In this document: positions 8,009-14,983 of the stretch, piece by piece | How the letters are laid out: the number at the start of each line of letters is the position of its first letter | Numbering within the stretch: the first letter of the stretch is position 1 | Assembly (NCBI GenBank): GCA_038533155.1 | Contig: JBCAZH010000039.1 | Span: 1-29,060, forward strand | Source of the DNA: CALBPI01 sp038533155 | GTDB taxonomy: Bacteria > Pseudomonadota > Gammaproteobacteria > Steroidobacterales > Woeseiaceae | Direction: 5' to 3' | DNA length: 29,060 nucleotides | The notes under the pieces: model-generated | What the model was told of the DNA's origin: nothing | Database searches by the model: none | The model's input: the letters and a program-made list of their open reading frames with translations, nothing else | Position numbers and translations under genes: made by a program

Positions 8009-8030
8009 GCTGTCGTCAATGTGCGACAGC
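8009..8030. repeat. 7-bp perfect inverted repeat downstream of apbE
   Basis: GCTGTCG and CGACAGC are separated by 8 bases. It lies about 70-90 bp past the apbE stop on the minus strand. There is no T-run after it in that direction, so it is not a textbook intrinsic terminator; an operator or an RNA hairpin stabilising the apbE transcript are alternatives. Confidence 0.35.
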
Positions 8031-8096
8031 AGTGACAGGAAAAGTCGACCCAAGTGGACGATGCCTGCAGAGATCGCGACGCGGCCGTGTTACGGC

Positions 8097-9125
8097 TTAA
8101 TCATCTCCGGGACTGAGGCCTGACGAGTAGTGAAGATCACGGTTCGCATCGATCACAACAGCGTCGAAACCGTCCATTCGTTCAACGAGAGCAAGACCCT
8201 CTTCAACGCCCATCACAAACACGGAAGTCGACAACGCATCAGTCATCGTCGCGTCCGGCCCGACAATCGTGACACTTTGCACCTCGCGAGCAGAATCGCC
8301 GGTGGCCGGGCTGATGATATGGTGGTAACGGACGCCGCCCTCATCAAAGTACCGCTCGTAATCGCCCGAGGTAGAGACCGCCTCATCCACCAACGGCAAC
8401 CGGATCGCGATCGATGTTTTGTCTCTCGGATCCTGAATACCGACCAGCCATGGCTGGCCCCGCCGATCGCCGAGCAGCCTTGAGTCACCACCCGCACTTA
8501 CAGACGCATACTGAATACCGAGTGAGCGCAGAAGTGCCGCAGAACGCTCCACGGCATAACCCTTCGCTATCCCGCCAAGATTGATACGAACCCCTTCTCG
8601 CAGGAAGGCGACCGTCTCTTCTGCAGGGTTTAGAACCACGTATCGGTAGTCGATCTTCTCGAGCTCCGACTCGATAGTGTCCGCATCAGGCCGCTCACTC
8701 TCGCGAAAGTCATAGTGTTGGCCGACACTATCGTAGGTGATGTCGAACCGACCGTCGGTCATCTCTGAGACCTCAACGGCGCGCTGAATCAAGCGAAATA
8801 ACTCAGCGCCGGCATCCACCGGTCGCAAATGCGCTTCGCGGTTGATCGCAGAAATACGGCTATCCGCCATGTACGTGCTCATCAAGCGCTCAATCCTGGA
8901 GATTTCCGCCAGCACCTCCTGAATCGCGTCGGAACCGATTTCGGCATTCGAATGCCACAGACGAACTGTAATTCGCGTACCCATCAGGGATTCGGTGGCG
9001 CCGTGCCACTCCGCGTGCGCATTTGGCACCAGCAACGTCAACGCCGCCAATACAGCCACAATTGGCGCCAAAAAGGCATCGCGAGTATCCTGTAAGCCAT
9101 TGTTTCCGGGGGATATCAGCGTCAT
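8097..9125 (-). CDS. apbE: FAD:protein FMN transferase (ApbE family)
   Basis: ApbE-family enzyme that transfers FMN from FAD to a Thr of target flavoproteins (for example Nqr or Rnf subunits) in the periplasm, using Mg2+. Recognisable parts are MGTRITVRLWH after the signal sequence, the GGIAKGYAVERSAALL region, YASVSAGGDSRLLG, and the C-terminal DALSTSVFVMG. The export signal ends AHA, without a lipobox Cys, unlike many ApbE lipoproteins. The open frame continues upstream to 9185, but that would overlap lemA by 62 bases. The in-frame ATG at 9125 (residue 21 of the longest frame) gives a hydrophobic segment at about residues 18-36 and is preferred here. No good Shine-Dalgarno precedes either start, so the N-terminus is uncertain. 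No Nqr or Rnf genes are in view, so its target is elsewhere. Confidence 0.9.
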   Translation of the reverse strand: MTLISPGNNGLQDTRDAFLAPIVAVLAALTLLVPNAHAEWHGATESLMGTRITVRLWHSNAEIGSDAIQEVLAEISRIERLMSTYMADSRISAINREAHLRPVDAGAELFRLIQRAVEVSEMTDGRFDITYDSVGQHYDFRESERPDADTIESELEKIDYRYVVLNPAEETVAFLREGVRINLGGIAKGYAVERSAALLRSLGIQYASVSAGGDSRLLGDRRGQPWLVGIQDPRDKTSIAIRLPLVDEAVSTSGDYERYFDEGGVRYHHIISPATGDSAREVQSVTIVGPDATMTDALSTSVFVMGVEEGLALVERMDGFDAVVIDANRDLHYSSGLSPGDD

Positions 9126-9714
9126 GACAAATTTCTTGATCTTTCTGGCAATCATTGCCGGCATCGTATTTTTTGTGATCAGCATTTACAACCGACTGGT
9201 TAACGGTCGCAACCGAGTCAAGAATGCGTTCGCGCAAATCGATGTGCAATTGAACCGGCGATACGACTTGATCCCCAATTTGATCGAGGCCGTGAAAGGC
9301 TACATGGCGCACGAGAAAGACACGCTTGAGGCGGTAATCAGCGCACGAAACGCGGCCATGAGCGGCCTCAATGCGGCCAAACAAGACCCGACTGATCCGT
9401 CTGCAATTGCATCGTTAGGCGCTGCTGAATCACTGCTTGGCGGCGCGCTAGGACGGCTTTTTGCGTTGGCGGAGGCGTACCCGGATTTGAAAGCGAACGA
9501 AAACATGATGCAGTTCCAGGAGGAGCTCACAACCACAGAAAACAAGATCGCGTTCGCTCGTCAGTCCTTTAATGATTCTGTTTTGGCTTACAACAATCTG
9601 CGCGAGAACTTTCCGAACAATCTGATCGCTGGGCCGTTTAACTTTGAGGCTGCGAGTTATCTTGATATCGGCGATGAAGCGAAGCGAGAGGCCGTAGCCG
9701 TTTCGTTTGGTTAG
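9124..9714 (+). CDS. lemA: LemA family membrane protein
   Basis: A 196-residue protein with one N-terminal membrane helix (about residues 3-22) and a helical bundle. Family hallmarks are NRLVNGRNRVKNAFAQIDVQLNRRYDLIPNLIEAVKGY (about 22-60), the ENMMQFQEELTTTENKIAFARQSFNDSVLAYN helix and NFPNNLIAG near the C-terminus. LemA proteins have a large helical domain outside the membrane; their role is not settled, but they are very often encoded beside an M48 peptidase or TPM-domain proteins. The ATG at 9124 is preferred to upstream in-frame codons because the protein then begins at the membrane helix, with GGGGGA about 9 bases before it. It is followed after 23 bp by the M48 gene, so an operon is likely. 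Confidence 0.93.
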   Translation: MTNFLIFLAIIAGIVFFVISIYNRLVNGRNRVKNAFAQIDVQLNRRYDLIPNLIEAVKGYMAHEKDTLEAVISARNAAMSGLNAAKQDPTDPSAIASLGAAESLLGGALGRLFALAEAYPDLKANENMMQFQEELTTTENKIAFARQSFNDSVLAYNNLRENFPNNLIAGPFNFEAASYLDIGDEAKREAVAVSFG

Positions 9715-9737
9715 CGTCTGGGCGCCGCCCAGCCCTG

Positions 9738-11675
9738 ATGAATTTCTTCGAAGCGCAAGATCGGTCCCGACGCAACACGCGATGGCTCGTGGTGATGTTC
9801 GGCCTTGCGACGATCCTGATCGTAGTCGCAACCACAACTGTCATTGAATTGGGGATAGCCGCGCTAGGCCAATATCAGGATGGCTATGCCGCCAATCCTT
9901 TCCGGTTACTAATCATTGCTGCGGCGGTCGCCGCGGCGATCTTGCTCGCCAGCGCACTCAGGATCGCGCAGCTCGGCGGCGGCGGCTCAAAGATCGCGCA
10001 AGAGATGGGCGGCACGCTGGTGTCCGGCAACACGACCGACTTGAAGCGACGCCGCCTACTTAATGTCGTCGAGGAGATGGCGATTGCCTCAGGTGTACCT
10101 GTGCCGCAAGTGTTTGTCCTTGAACATGAAGCGGGAATCAACGCGTTCGCTGCAGGGTTCACAACAGCCGATGCGGCAGTCGCGGTGACGCGCGGCACCC
10201 TCGAGACACTGAACCGAGCAGAGCTACAGGGCGTCATTGCGCACGAATTTAGCCATATTCTGAATGGGGATATGCGTCTGAACCTTCGTCTGGTCGGCGT
10301 GTTGTTCGGCATTATTGTGCTCGGCCAGATCGGCCGTTTGTTGATGCGCAGCTCGCGCGGCGTTTCGCATTCGCGCAACTCAAGGCAAAACGGCAACCCG
10401 GTGATCTTCGTCGGCATTGCCCTTGCAGTCATTGGTGCGATCGGTGTGCTAATGGCCCGCCTGATTCGAGCCGGCGTGTCCCGGCAACGTGAGTATCTTG
10501 CGGATGCGTCTGCCGTTCAGTTCACACGTCAAACCGAAGGAATCGCGGGTGCCTTGGCGAAAATCGGAGCCGCAGCAAGCGGGTCGCGGTTAACCGAGAC
10601 TGATGGCGAACAAATCTCGCACATGCTGTTTGCCAATGGCATTCGACGTTCATGGCTCACGGCGTTCGCGTCGCACCCACCACTGCGCGATCGCATCAAA
10701 GCCCTCGATCCCGCGTTGGCGCAACGTATGGACCAAGCGGATTGGTCACCCGAGTCTATTCATGCAGAGCCAACTGTAGGGGTATCAGGATTCGCAGCGT
10801 ACGGCGGACAGCACGCTGTCGCGGCAGACACATTGGCGGAACGCATCGGGCGTCCAGACGATCAGGACATCGCGGTTGCTGTCAGCCTGCGGGCCGCGTT
10901 GCCGGCCAATATCGAAGATGCAGCTCACTCGCCGGAATGGGCGTTCTATCTTGCACTAGCACTCGCGACGACAAGCGATGACGCTGAGCGGCGCCGGCAG
11001 CTGCAACTACTTGAACCCCAGATAGGAACGCGTCGCGTCGCGCGCGTCGATGAGTTTGCAGAGAGCGTTCATGAGCTTGGGCCACAGTTCCGACTACCGA
11101 TTGTTGAACTGTGTTTCCCAGCACTTAAAGAACGCCCGAGTGGACAAATCCGTTTCCTGCTCGACCTCATCGATAGCGTCATCGCCACTACATCAACGCA
11201 GACGCTGAGCCAGTATGCGCTTCGACAGCTGCTGGAGTTCAGCCTAGATGCCAGTCTGAATCCGTCGTCAGCGGCGCGTCGTACTCGCAACTTTGGACAG
11301 AAAAAGACTCTGAATGCCGCTGCCGAGTTGATCGTGATAGTCGCGGCCAATGGACGCACGGCAGCCGACCGCGTTCAGGCTGCTGCCGAAGCTGGGCTGC
11401 AAGCACTTGATGGCAGACCTGCGTCAGCAGCCCGCGACCTCGAAGAGAGCAAAGCGATCTTGCGTGATTTGCAGGGACTGATCGGTCGAGATTTACACCG
11501 ACTGCTCCGCGCACTATTGAAGACTATCGCCCACGACGGCGTGGTGACACTGGAAGAGGCAGAGTTGATGCGCCTGATTTGCGCTGCGCTGGATTGCCCG
11601 TTGCCGCCCATCATCAATGCGTTACCAGTGAACCAACCACAGCCGGACATGTCTTACACCATGACCAACACCTGA
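9738..11675 (+). CDS. M48-family membrane zinc metallopeptidase (HtpX-like, extended)
   Basis: A 645-residue integral membrane protease. Membrane helices lie near residues 15-40, 54-75, 184-203 and 223-245. The catalytic zinc motif HEFSH is at 169-173 in IAHEFSHILNGD, and REYLADASAVQFT (250s) supplies the third ligand (Glu252). HtpX is usually about 290 residues. This protein has an extra ~300-residue soluble helical C-terminal part, whose last section (about 577-645, with LLKTIAHDGVVTLEEAELMRLICAAL) looks like a TerB-type acidic helical module. Related long M48 proteins are commonly encoded directly after lemA. A role in clearing misfolded membrane proteins is inferred from HtpX; the extra domain may bind a regulator or substrate. 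It lies 23 bp after lemA and 10 bp before the SYLF gene. Confidence 0.92.
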   Translation: MNFFEAQDRSRRNTRWLVVMFGLATILIVVATTTVIELGIAALGQYQDGYAANPFRLLIIAAAVAAAILLASALRIAQLGGGGSKIAQEMGGTLVSGNTTDLKRRRLLNVVEEMAIASGVPVPQVFVLEHEAGINAFAAGFTTADAAVAVTRGTLETLNRAELQGVIAHEFSHILNGDMRLNLRLVGVLFGIIVLGQIGRLLMRSSRGVSHSRNSRQNGNPVIFVGIALAVIGAIGVLMARLIRAGVSRQREYLADASAVQFTRQTEGIAGALAKIGAAASGSRLTETDGEQISHMLFANGIRRSWLTAFASHPPLRDRIKALDPALAQRMDQADWSPESIHAEPTVGVSGFAAYGGQHAVAADTLAERIGRPDDQDIAVAVSLRAALPANIEDAAHSPEWAFYLALALATTSDDAERRRQLQLLEPQIGTRRVARVDEFAESVHELGPQFRLPIVELCFPALKERPSGQIRFLLDLIDSVIATTSTQTLSQYALRQLLEFSLDASLNPSSAARRTRNFGQKKTLNAAAELIVIVAANGRTAADRVQAAAEAGLQALDGRPASAARDLEESKAILRDLQGLIGRDLHRLLRALLKTIAHDGVVTLEEAELMRLICAALDCPLPPIINALPVNQPQPDMSYTMTNT

Positions 11676-11685
11676 AGGTGAGCCG

Positions 11686-12507
11686 ATGACCGATCCAAAG
11701 CTTCTGAAGATCTTGTTCTGTATCGCAATCGTTTGGATGCTGGCCTCCAAGGCACAAGCCACCGACCTTGACGACAAAATTGCGGACGCCGCCGATGTCG
11801 TGAGTACCTTCCACGCGATCCCGGAGCGTGCGATTCCGAACGCACTGTTGGAGCGAGCCTACGCCATTGCCGTAATCCCGGACATGATTAAGGCAGGTTT
11901 CGTCGTAGCGGGCAGGCACGGCAGTGGCGTGATTAGTGTGCGCACCGACACAGGCTGGAGCTCGCCCTCGTTCATAAAACTGACGGGTGGCAGCGTCGGG
12001 TGGCAAGCAGGGGTGCAGGCCGCGGACTTGGTTCTGGTCTTTACGAACCAACGCGGGGTCGAGAACTTAAGCCGCGGAAAATTCACTCTAGGCGCAGACG
12101 CTGCGGTAGCTGCTGGACCCTTGGGTCGGAATACGTCGGCCGCGACAGATCATAAACTGAAAGCAGAGGTCTATTCCTACTCGCGCGCGCGCGGCCTGTT
12201 CGCCGGAGTTTCAATCCAAGGCGCATCGCTGCGAATCGACAACACCGCCAACGCCACTTTTTACGTTTCGCCAGGAATTGCTGCGGACGACATTTTCTCC
12301 GGGAAGGTCACGATAACGCCCGAGAGTATTGTGCCGTTTCGACAATCGCTCGCGAACGTAATGACAGTGAACACCATTCAGCCGGTCGACGTCGTATTGG
12401 ATTCTGGTGCCGAGGCACCACTGGCTACTCCCGACAGCGAACCGGTCAAGACCTATGCGTTGGGCGAACGAAGCGCAAACGAAGACGCTTCGGACGAGGA
12501 CCAATAA
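11686..12507 (+). CDS. SYLF (Ysc84-like) domain exported protein
   Basis: A 273-residue protein with a signal peptide (about residues 7-25, cleavage after AQA). The mature part begins with a helical segment and then matches the SYLF/Ysc84 fold: AYAIAVIPDMIKAGFVVAGRHGSGVISVR, SFIKLTGGSVGWQAGVQAADLVLVF, LGADAAVAAGPLGRN and VYSYSRARGLFAGVSIQGASLRID. SYLF domains bind phosphoinositides in eukaryotes; bacterial versions are exported and thought to contact membrane lipid. The last ~45 residues are acidic and Pro/Ala-rich, likely disordered. AAGGTGAG lies just before the ATG at 11686, immediately after the M48 stop, so it probably shares the lemA-M48 transcript. Its stop is one base from the end of the convergent lipoprotein gene. 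Confidence 0.9.
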   Translation: MTDPKLLKILFCIAIVWMLASKAQATDLDDKIADAADVVSTFHAIPERAIPNALLERAYAIAVIPDMIKAGFVVAGRHGSGVISVRTDTGWSSPSFIKLTGGSVGWQAGVQAADLVLVFTNQRGVENLSRGKFTLGADAAVAAGPLGRNTSAATDHKLKAEVYSYSRARGLFAGVSIQGASLRIDNTANATFYVSPGIAADDIFSGKVTITPESIVPFRQSLANVMTVNTIQPVDVVLDSGAEAPLATPDSEPVKTYALGERSANEDASDEDQ

Positions 12508-12508
12508 T

Positions 12509-13039
12509 TCAGGGCTGGTCGTCGGGCTTAACCAACACGGAAGAGTCGGGATCGATTCCGAGCAGCCGCGCTTCCTCGGCGGTCAGCGGCTCGCCGTTCT
12601 CAAGCTTTCGCTCCGCGGAATCCTTCATGCGTTGACGGCGCTGCTCGGCGGCCTCATCTCGCGCTTGTTGCTGGCGCCGAAGCCGATCCAGCTCCTCCTC
12701 TGACGACTTTTGCATACGATCCTGCTGCGCGGCTTGTTCGGCCGCCGACAACTTGGCCGCTGCCTGTCGAGCCGCTTTGCATTCCGGATCACGCGCCGCC
12801 ATCTTGCGATCGTTGCGACAGGCGCGCAGTTTCGCGTCCATCGCAATCGAGTCCTCTAGGAAATCGTCGATGGTTCGCGGCTCCGGGGGTGGTTCGCACC
12901 CAGTGAGGCCCAGAACCACCAGCCCAAGCACCGCCGGCCAGGATGCGCGGATCGCGTCCCGGTTGGGTAATCTCTGTTTTTCGAACGACGGCAACTTCGA
13001 CATAACGCAAAAGGTGACAAATACGTCACCCATTGTCAC
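12509..13039 (-). CDS. EexN-like lipoprotein
   Basis: A 176-residue frame with a lipoprotein signal (hydrophobic LGLVVLGLTGC, lipobox Cys48 from the GTG start at 13039). After Cys come a proline-rich linker, then RTIDDFLEDSIAMDAKLRACRNDRKMAARDPECKAARQAAAK, which fits the short EexN-type pattern (xxFLxDxxxLxxxLxxCxxDxxxxxxxxECxxA) with two Cys residues likely disulfide-bonded. The rest is a highly charged helix rich in Gln, Arg and Glu (about 105-150). EexN was named for entry exclusion in conjugative plasmids, but chromosomal look-alikes are common and no conjugation gene is here. An internal ATG at 13003 would give a 164-residue form; neither start has a good ribosome site. The long hydrophilic N-terminus before the signal favours the later start. 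Confidence 0.75.
   Translation of the reverse strand: MTMGDVFVTFCVMSKLPSFEKQRLPNRDAIRASWPAVLGLVVLGLTGCEPPPEPRTIDDFLEDSIAMDAKLRACRNDRKMAARDPECKAARQAAAKLSAAEQAAQQDRMQKSSEEELDRLRRQQQARDEAAEQRRQRMKDSAERKLENGEPLTAEEARLLGIDPDSSVLVKPDDQP
13014..13039. repeat. Clustered GTGAC/GTCAC half-sites upstream of the MFS-acyltransferase gene
   Basis: GTGACAAATACGTCAC (13014-13029) is an inverted repeat with a 6-base spacer, and a second GTCAC follows at 13035-13039, giving three half-sites within 26 bases. They lie at the start of the EexN-like gene and 67-92 bp upstream of the divergent MFS-acyltransferase gene, so they could control both. The same half-site pair with a different spacing occurs upstream of the tlpA-like gene. 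No regulator is identified. Confidence 0.35.
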
Positions 13040-13105
13040 TTATTTAGAACACCGGTTGAAGTGATCGGAGTATCATTTGCGGGCGGCCAATCTCGGGGAG
13101 TCTAA

Positions 13106-14983
13106 GTGCGCAGTGAGAACCAGTTCTCATTACTGAAATCCACGCGTTTCGCATCTTACTTCTGGACCCAATGTCTGGGAGCGCTCAACGACAACGTCCT
13201 CCGCAACGGACTGGTCATGCTAGTCACTTATGGGATCGTCGACTACACCAGTGGATCCCCAGAGATTCTTGCCAATATCGTCGGCGCCGTGTTCATACTG
13301 CCGTTCCTGTTGTTCTCCGCACCCGCGGGGCAGATTGCTGACAGGACCGACAAAGCGTCGCTGATCCGACGAATCAAGCTCGCTGAGATTCTCCTAGCCA
13401 TCCTCGCCCTCGCTTTGTTGGCCTTCCAAACAGTGAACGGTCTTGTGCTCTTGGTGTTCGCGATGGGCGTGCAGTCCACGTTTTTTGGACCCATCAAGTA
13501 CGCGATTCTGCCCGATCTCGTGCCGCGTGAATCCTTGGTCGGAGCCAATGGGTTGGTTGAGGGCGGAACTTACCTTGCGATTATCGTGGGGTTGTTCATC
13601 GGAGGTACGGTCGCCACGGTCGAACACTCAGGTCCCTACCTGCTAGGTGGATCCTTGCTTTTTTTAGCGCTGGTCGGCTATTGGACCAGTCGGTCTATTC
13701 CATCGATACAAGCAGCAGATCCAACCGCCAGCGTGAGCTGGAATCTCTGGCGAGACTCCCTGCAGGTCATCCGACAAGCCCGGCAAGAGCGTTCGGTGTT
13801 TCTCTCCATCATTGGACTTTCTTGGTTTTGGACCTTCGGTTTCGTCGCATTGATGCAATTGCCCGCCTTAGCCCGCGACACGGTCAACGCTTCGCCAACG
13901 TTAGCCAATATCCTACTGTGCGGATTCGCGATCGGGACCGGCGCTGGCGCGATGCTGTGCGAGCGACTGTCCCGTCGTCATATCGAACTCGGATTGGTCC
14001 CGATCGGCGCGATCGGCCTGACAGTTTTCGCATTCGATATCTGGCTTGCATGGGGTGGCCGAAGTACATCGGAGATGGTGAACACCGCCAGCTTTTTTTC
14101 GTCGTTTCAAGGGTGGCGACTGATCGTTGACCTTGCGATGCTCGGACTGTCAGGTGGTCTGTTCAGCGTACCGCTGTATGCGATGATGCAAGACCGATCC
14201 GATCCGGCGGTTCGTGCCCGTGTTGTCGCTGCGAACAACGTACTTAATTCCGTCATGATGATCGCAGGCGCACTGTTCGCGATTGTTTTGCTGATGACGG
14301 GTGTCGAGATTCCGGGTATCTTCCTGACTCTGGCACTGATGAACATCGCCGTTACCGCTTTTCTGTTTACGCTGCTCCCCGAGTTCATCATGCGCTTTGT
14401 GACGTGGTGCTTGGTGCGTGTGTTGTATCGGCTTCGTGTCCAAGGCCATAGCAACTTGCCAAGCGACGGCGCAGCGTTAGTCGTCGCCAATCACGTGAGC
14501 TTCGTCGACGCGCTGTTGCTGGGCGCTGCGATCCCGCGGCCTGCGCGGTTTGTGATGTATTACAAAATATTCAACATACCGCTACTTCGCCAAATATTCC
14601 GAACGGCGAAGGCCATTCCAATCGCGGGCTTTAAGGAGGACCCCGACACGCTGGACGCTGCGTTTGAGAAAATTGATCAGGAACTACAAGACGGCAACAT
14701 CGTCTGCATTTTTCCTGAAGGCGCGATCACCCGTGATGGTGCAATTCAAGCCTTTAGGCCCGGAGTCGAGCGAATCCTCAAACGCCGACCAGTGCCCGTG
14801 ATCCCGGTCGGCTTGCAAGGGCTATGGGGCAGTTGGTTCAGCCGTTCGGACGGCGGCGCAATTCGTAAATGGCCACGGCGATTCAGAGCGCCCATCGACG
14901 TTGTGATTGGAAGCAAGATCGCTCCCGACGATGCATCGGCTGCTTCCCTCGAGCAAGCCGTTCGAGAATTAGTTGATGACTAG
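13106..14983 (+). CDS. MFS transporter fused to PlsC-type acyltransferase
   Basis: A 625-residue fusion. Residues 1-425 are a 12-helix major facilitator domain of the LplT type (FWTQCLGALNDNVLRNGLVMLV near the start; ADRTDKASLIRRIK as the loop 2-3 signature). Residues 435-620 are a 1-acylglycerol-3-phosphate acyltransferase-like domain with NHVSFVD (462-468, catalytic His463 and Asp468) and FPEG (536-539). In E. coli, LplT brings lysophospholipid into the cell and Aas re-acylates it. Longer fusions of MFS, acyltransferase and acyl-ACP ligase domains also exist. Here the ligase part is absent, so acyl donor supply must come from elsewhere. The GTG start at 13106 has GGGGAG 6 bases upstream. 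The gene overlaps the convergent AAA-propeller gene by 15 bp. Role in lysophospholipid recycling is inferred. Confidence 0.9.
   Translation: MRSENQFSLLKSTRFASYFWTQCLGALNDNVLRNGLVMLVTYGIVDYTSGSPEILANIVGAVFILPFLLFSAPAGQIADRTDKASLIRRIKLAEILLAILALALLAFQTVNGLVLLVFAMGVQSTFFGPIKYAILPDLVPRESLVGANGLVEGGTYLAIIVGLFIGGTVATVEHSGPYLLGGSLLFLALVGYWTSRSIPSIQAADPTASVSWNLWRDSLQVIRQARQERSVFLSIIGLSWFWTFGFVALMQLPALARDTVNASPTLANILLCGFAIGTGAGAMLCERLSRRHIELGLVPIGAIGLTVFAFDIWLAWGGRSTSEMVNTASFFSSFQGWRLIVDLAMLGLSGGLFSVPLYAMMQDRSDPAVRARVVAANNVLNSVMMIAGALFAIVLLMTGVEIPGIFLTLALMNIAVTAFLFTLLPEFIMRFVTWCLVRVLYRLRVQGHSNLPSDGAALVVANHVSFVDALLLGAAIPRPARFVMYYKIFNIPLLRQIFRTAKAIPIAGFKEDPDTLDAAFEKIDQELQDGNIVCIFPEGAITRDGAIQAFRPGVERILKRRPVPVIPVGLQGLWGSWFSRSDGGAIRKWPRRFRAPIDVVIGSKIAPDDASAASLEQAVRELVDD

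Larger units (their letters stand above)
7702..8096. other. 395-bp gene-free region between apbE and the tlpA-led operon
   Basis: No convincing gene is present. One short open frame (7805-7993, plus) has no ribosome site and an unconvincing composition. Both flanking genes are on the minus strand, so this stretch should hold the apbE terminator and the tlpA promoter. It contains a CRP-like palindrome near 7805 and a 7-bp inverted repeat near 8009, listed separately. I see no run of T after either, so no clear intrinsic terminator. Confidence 0.6.
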
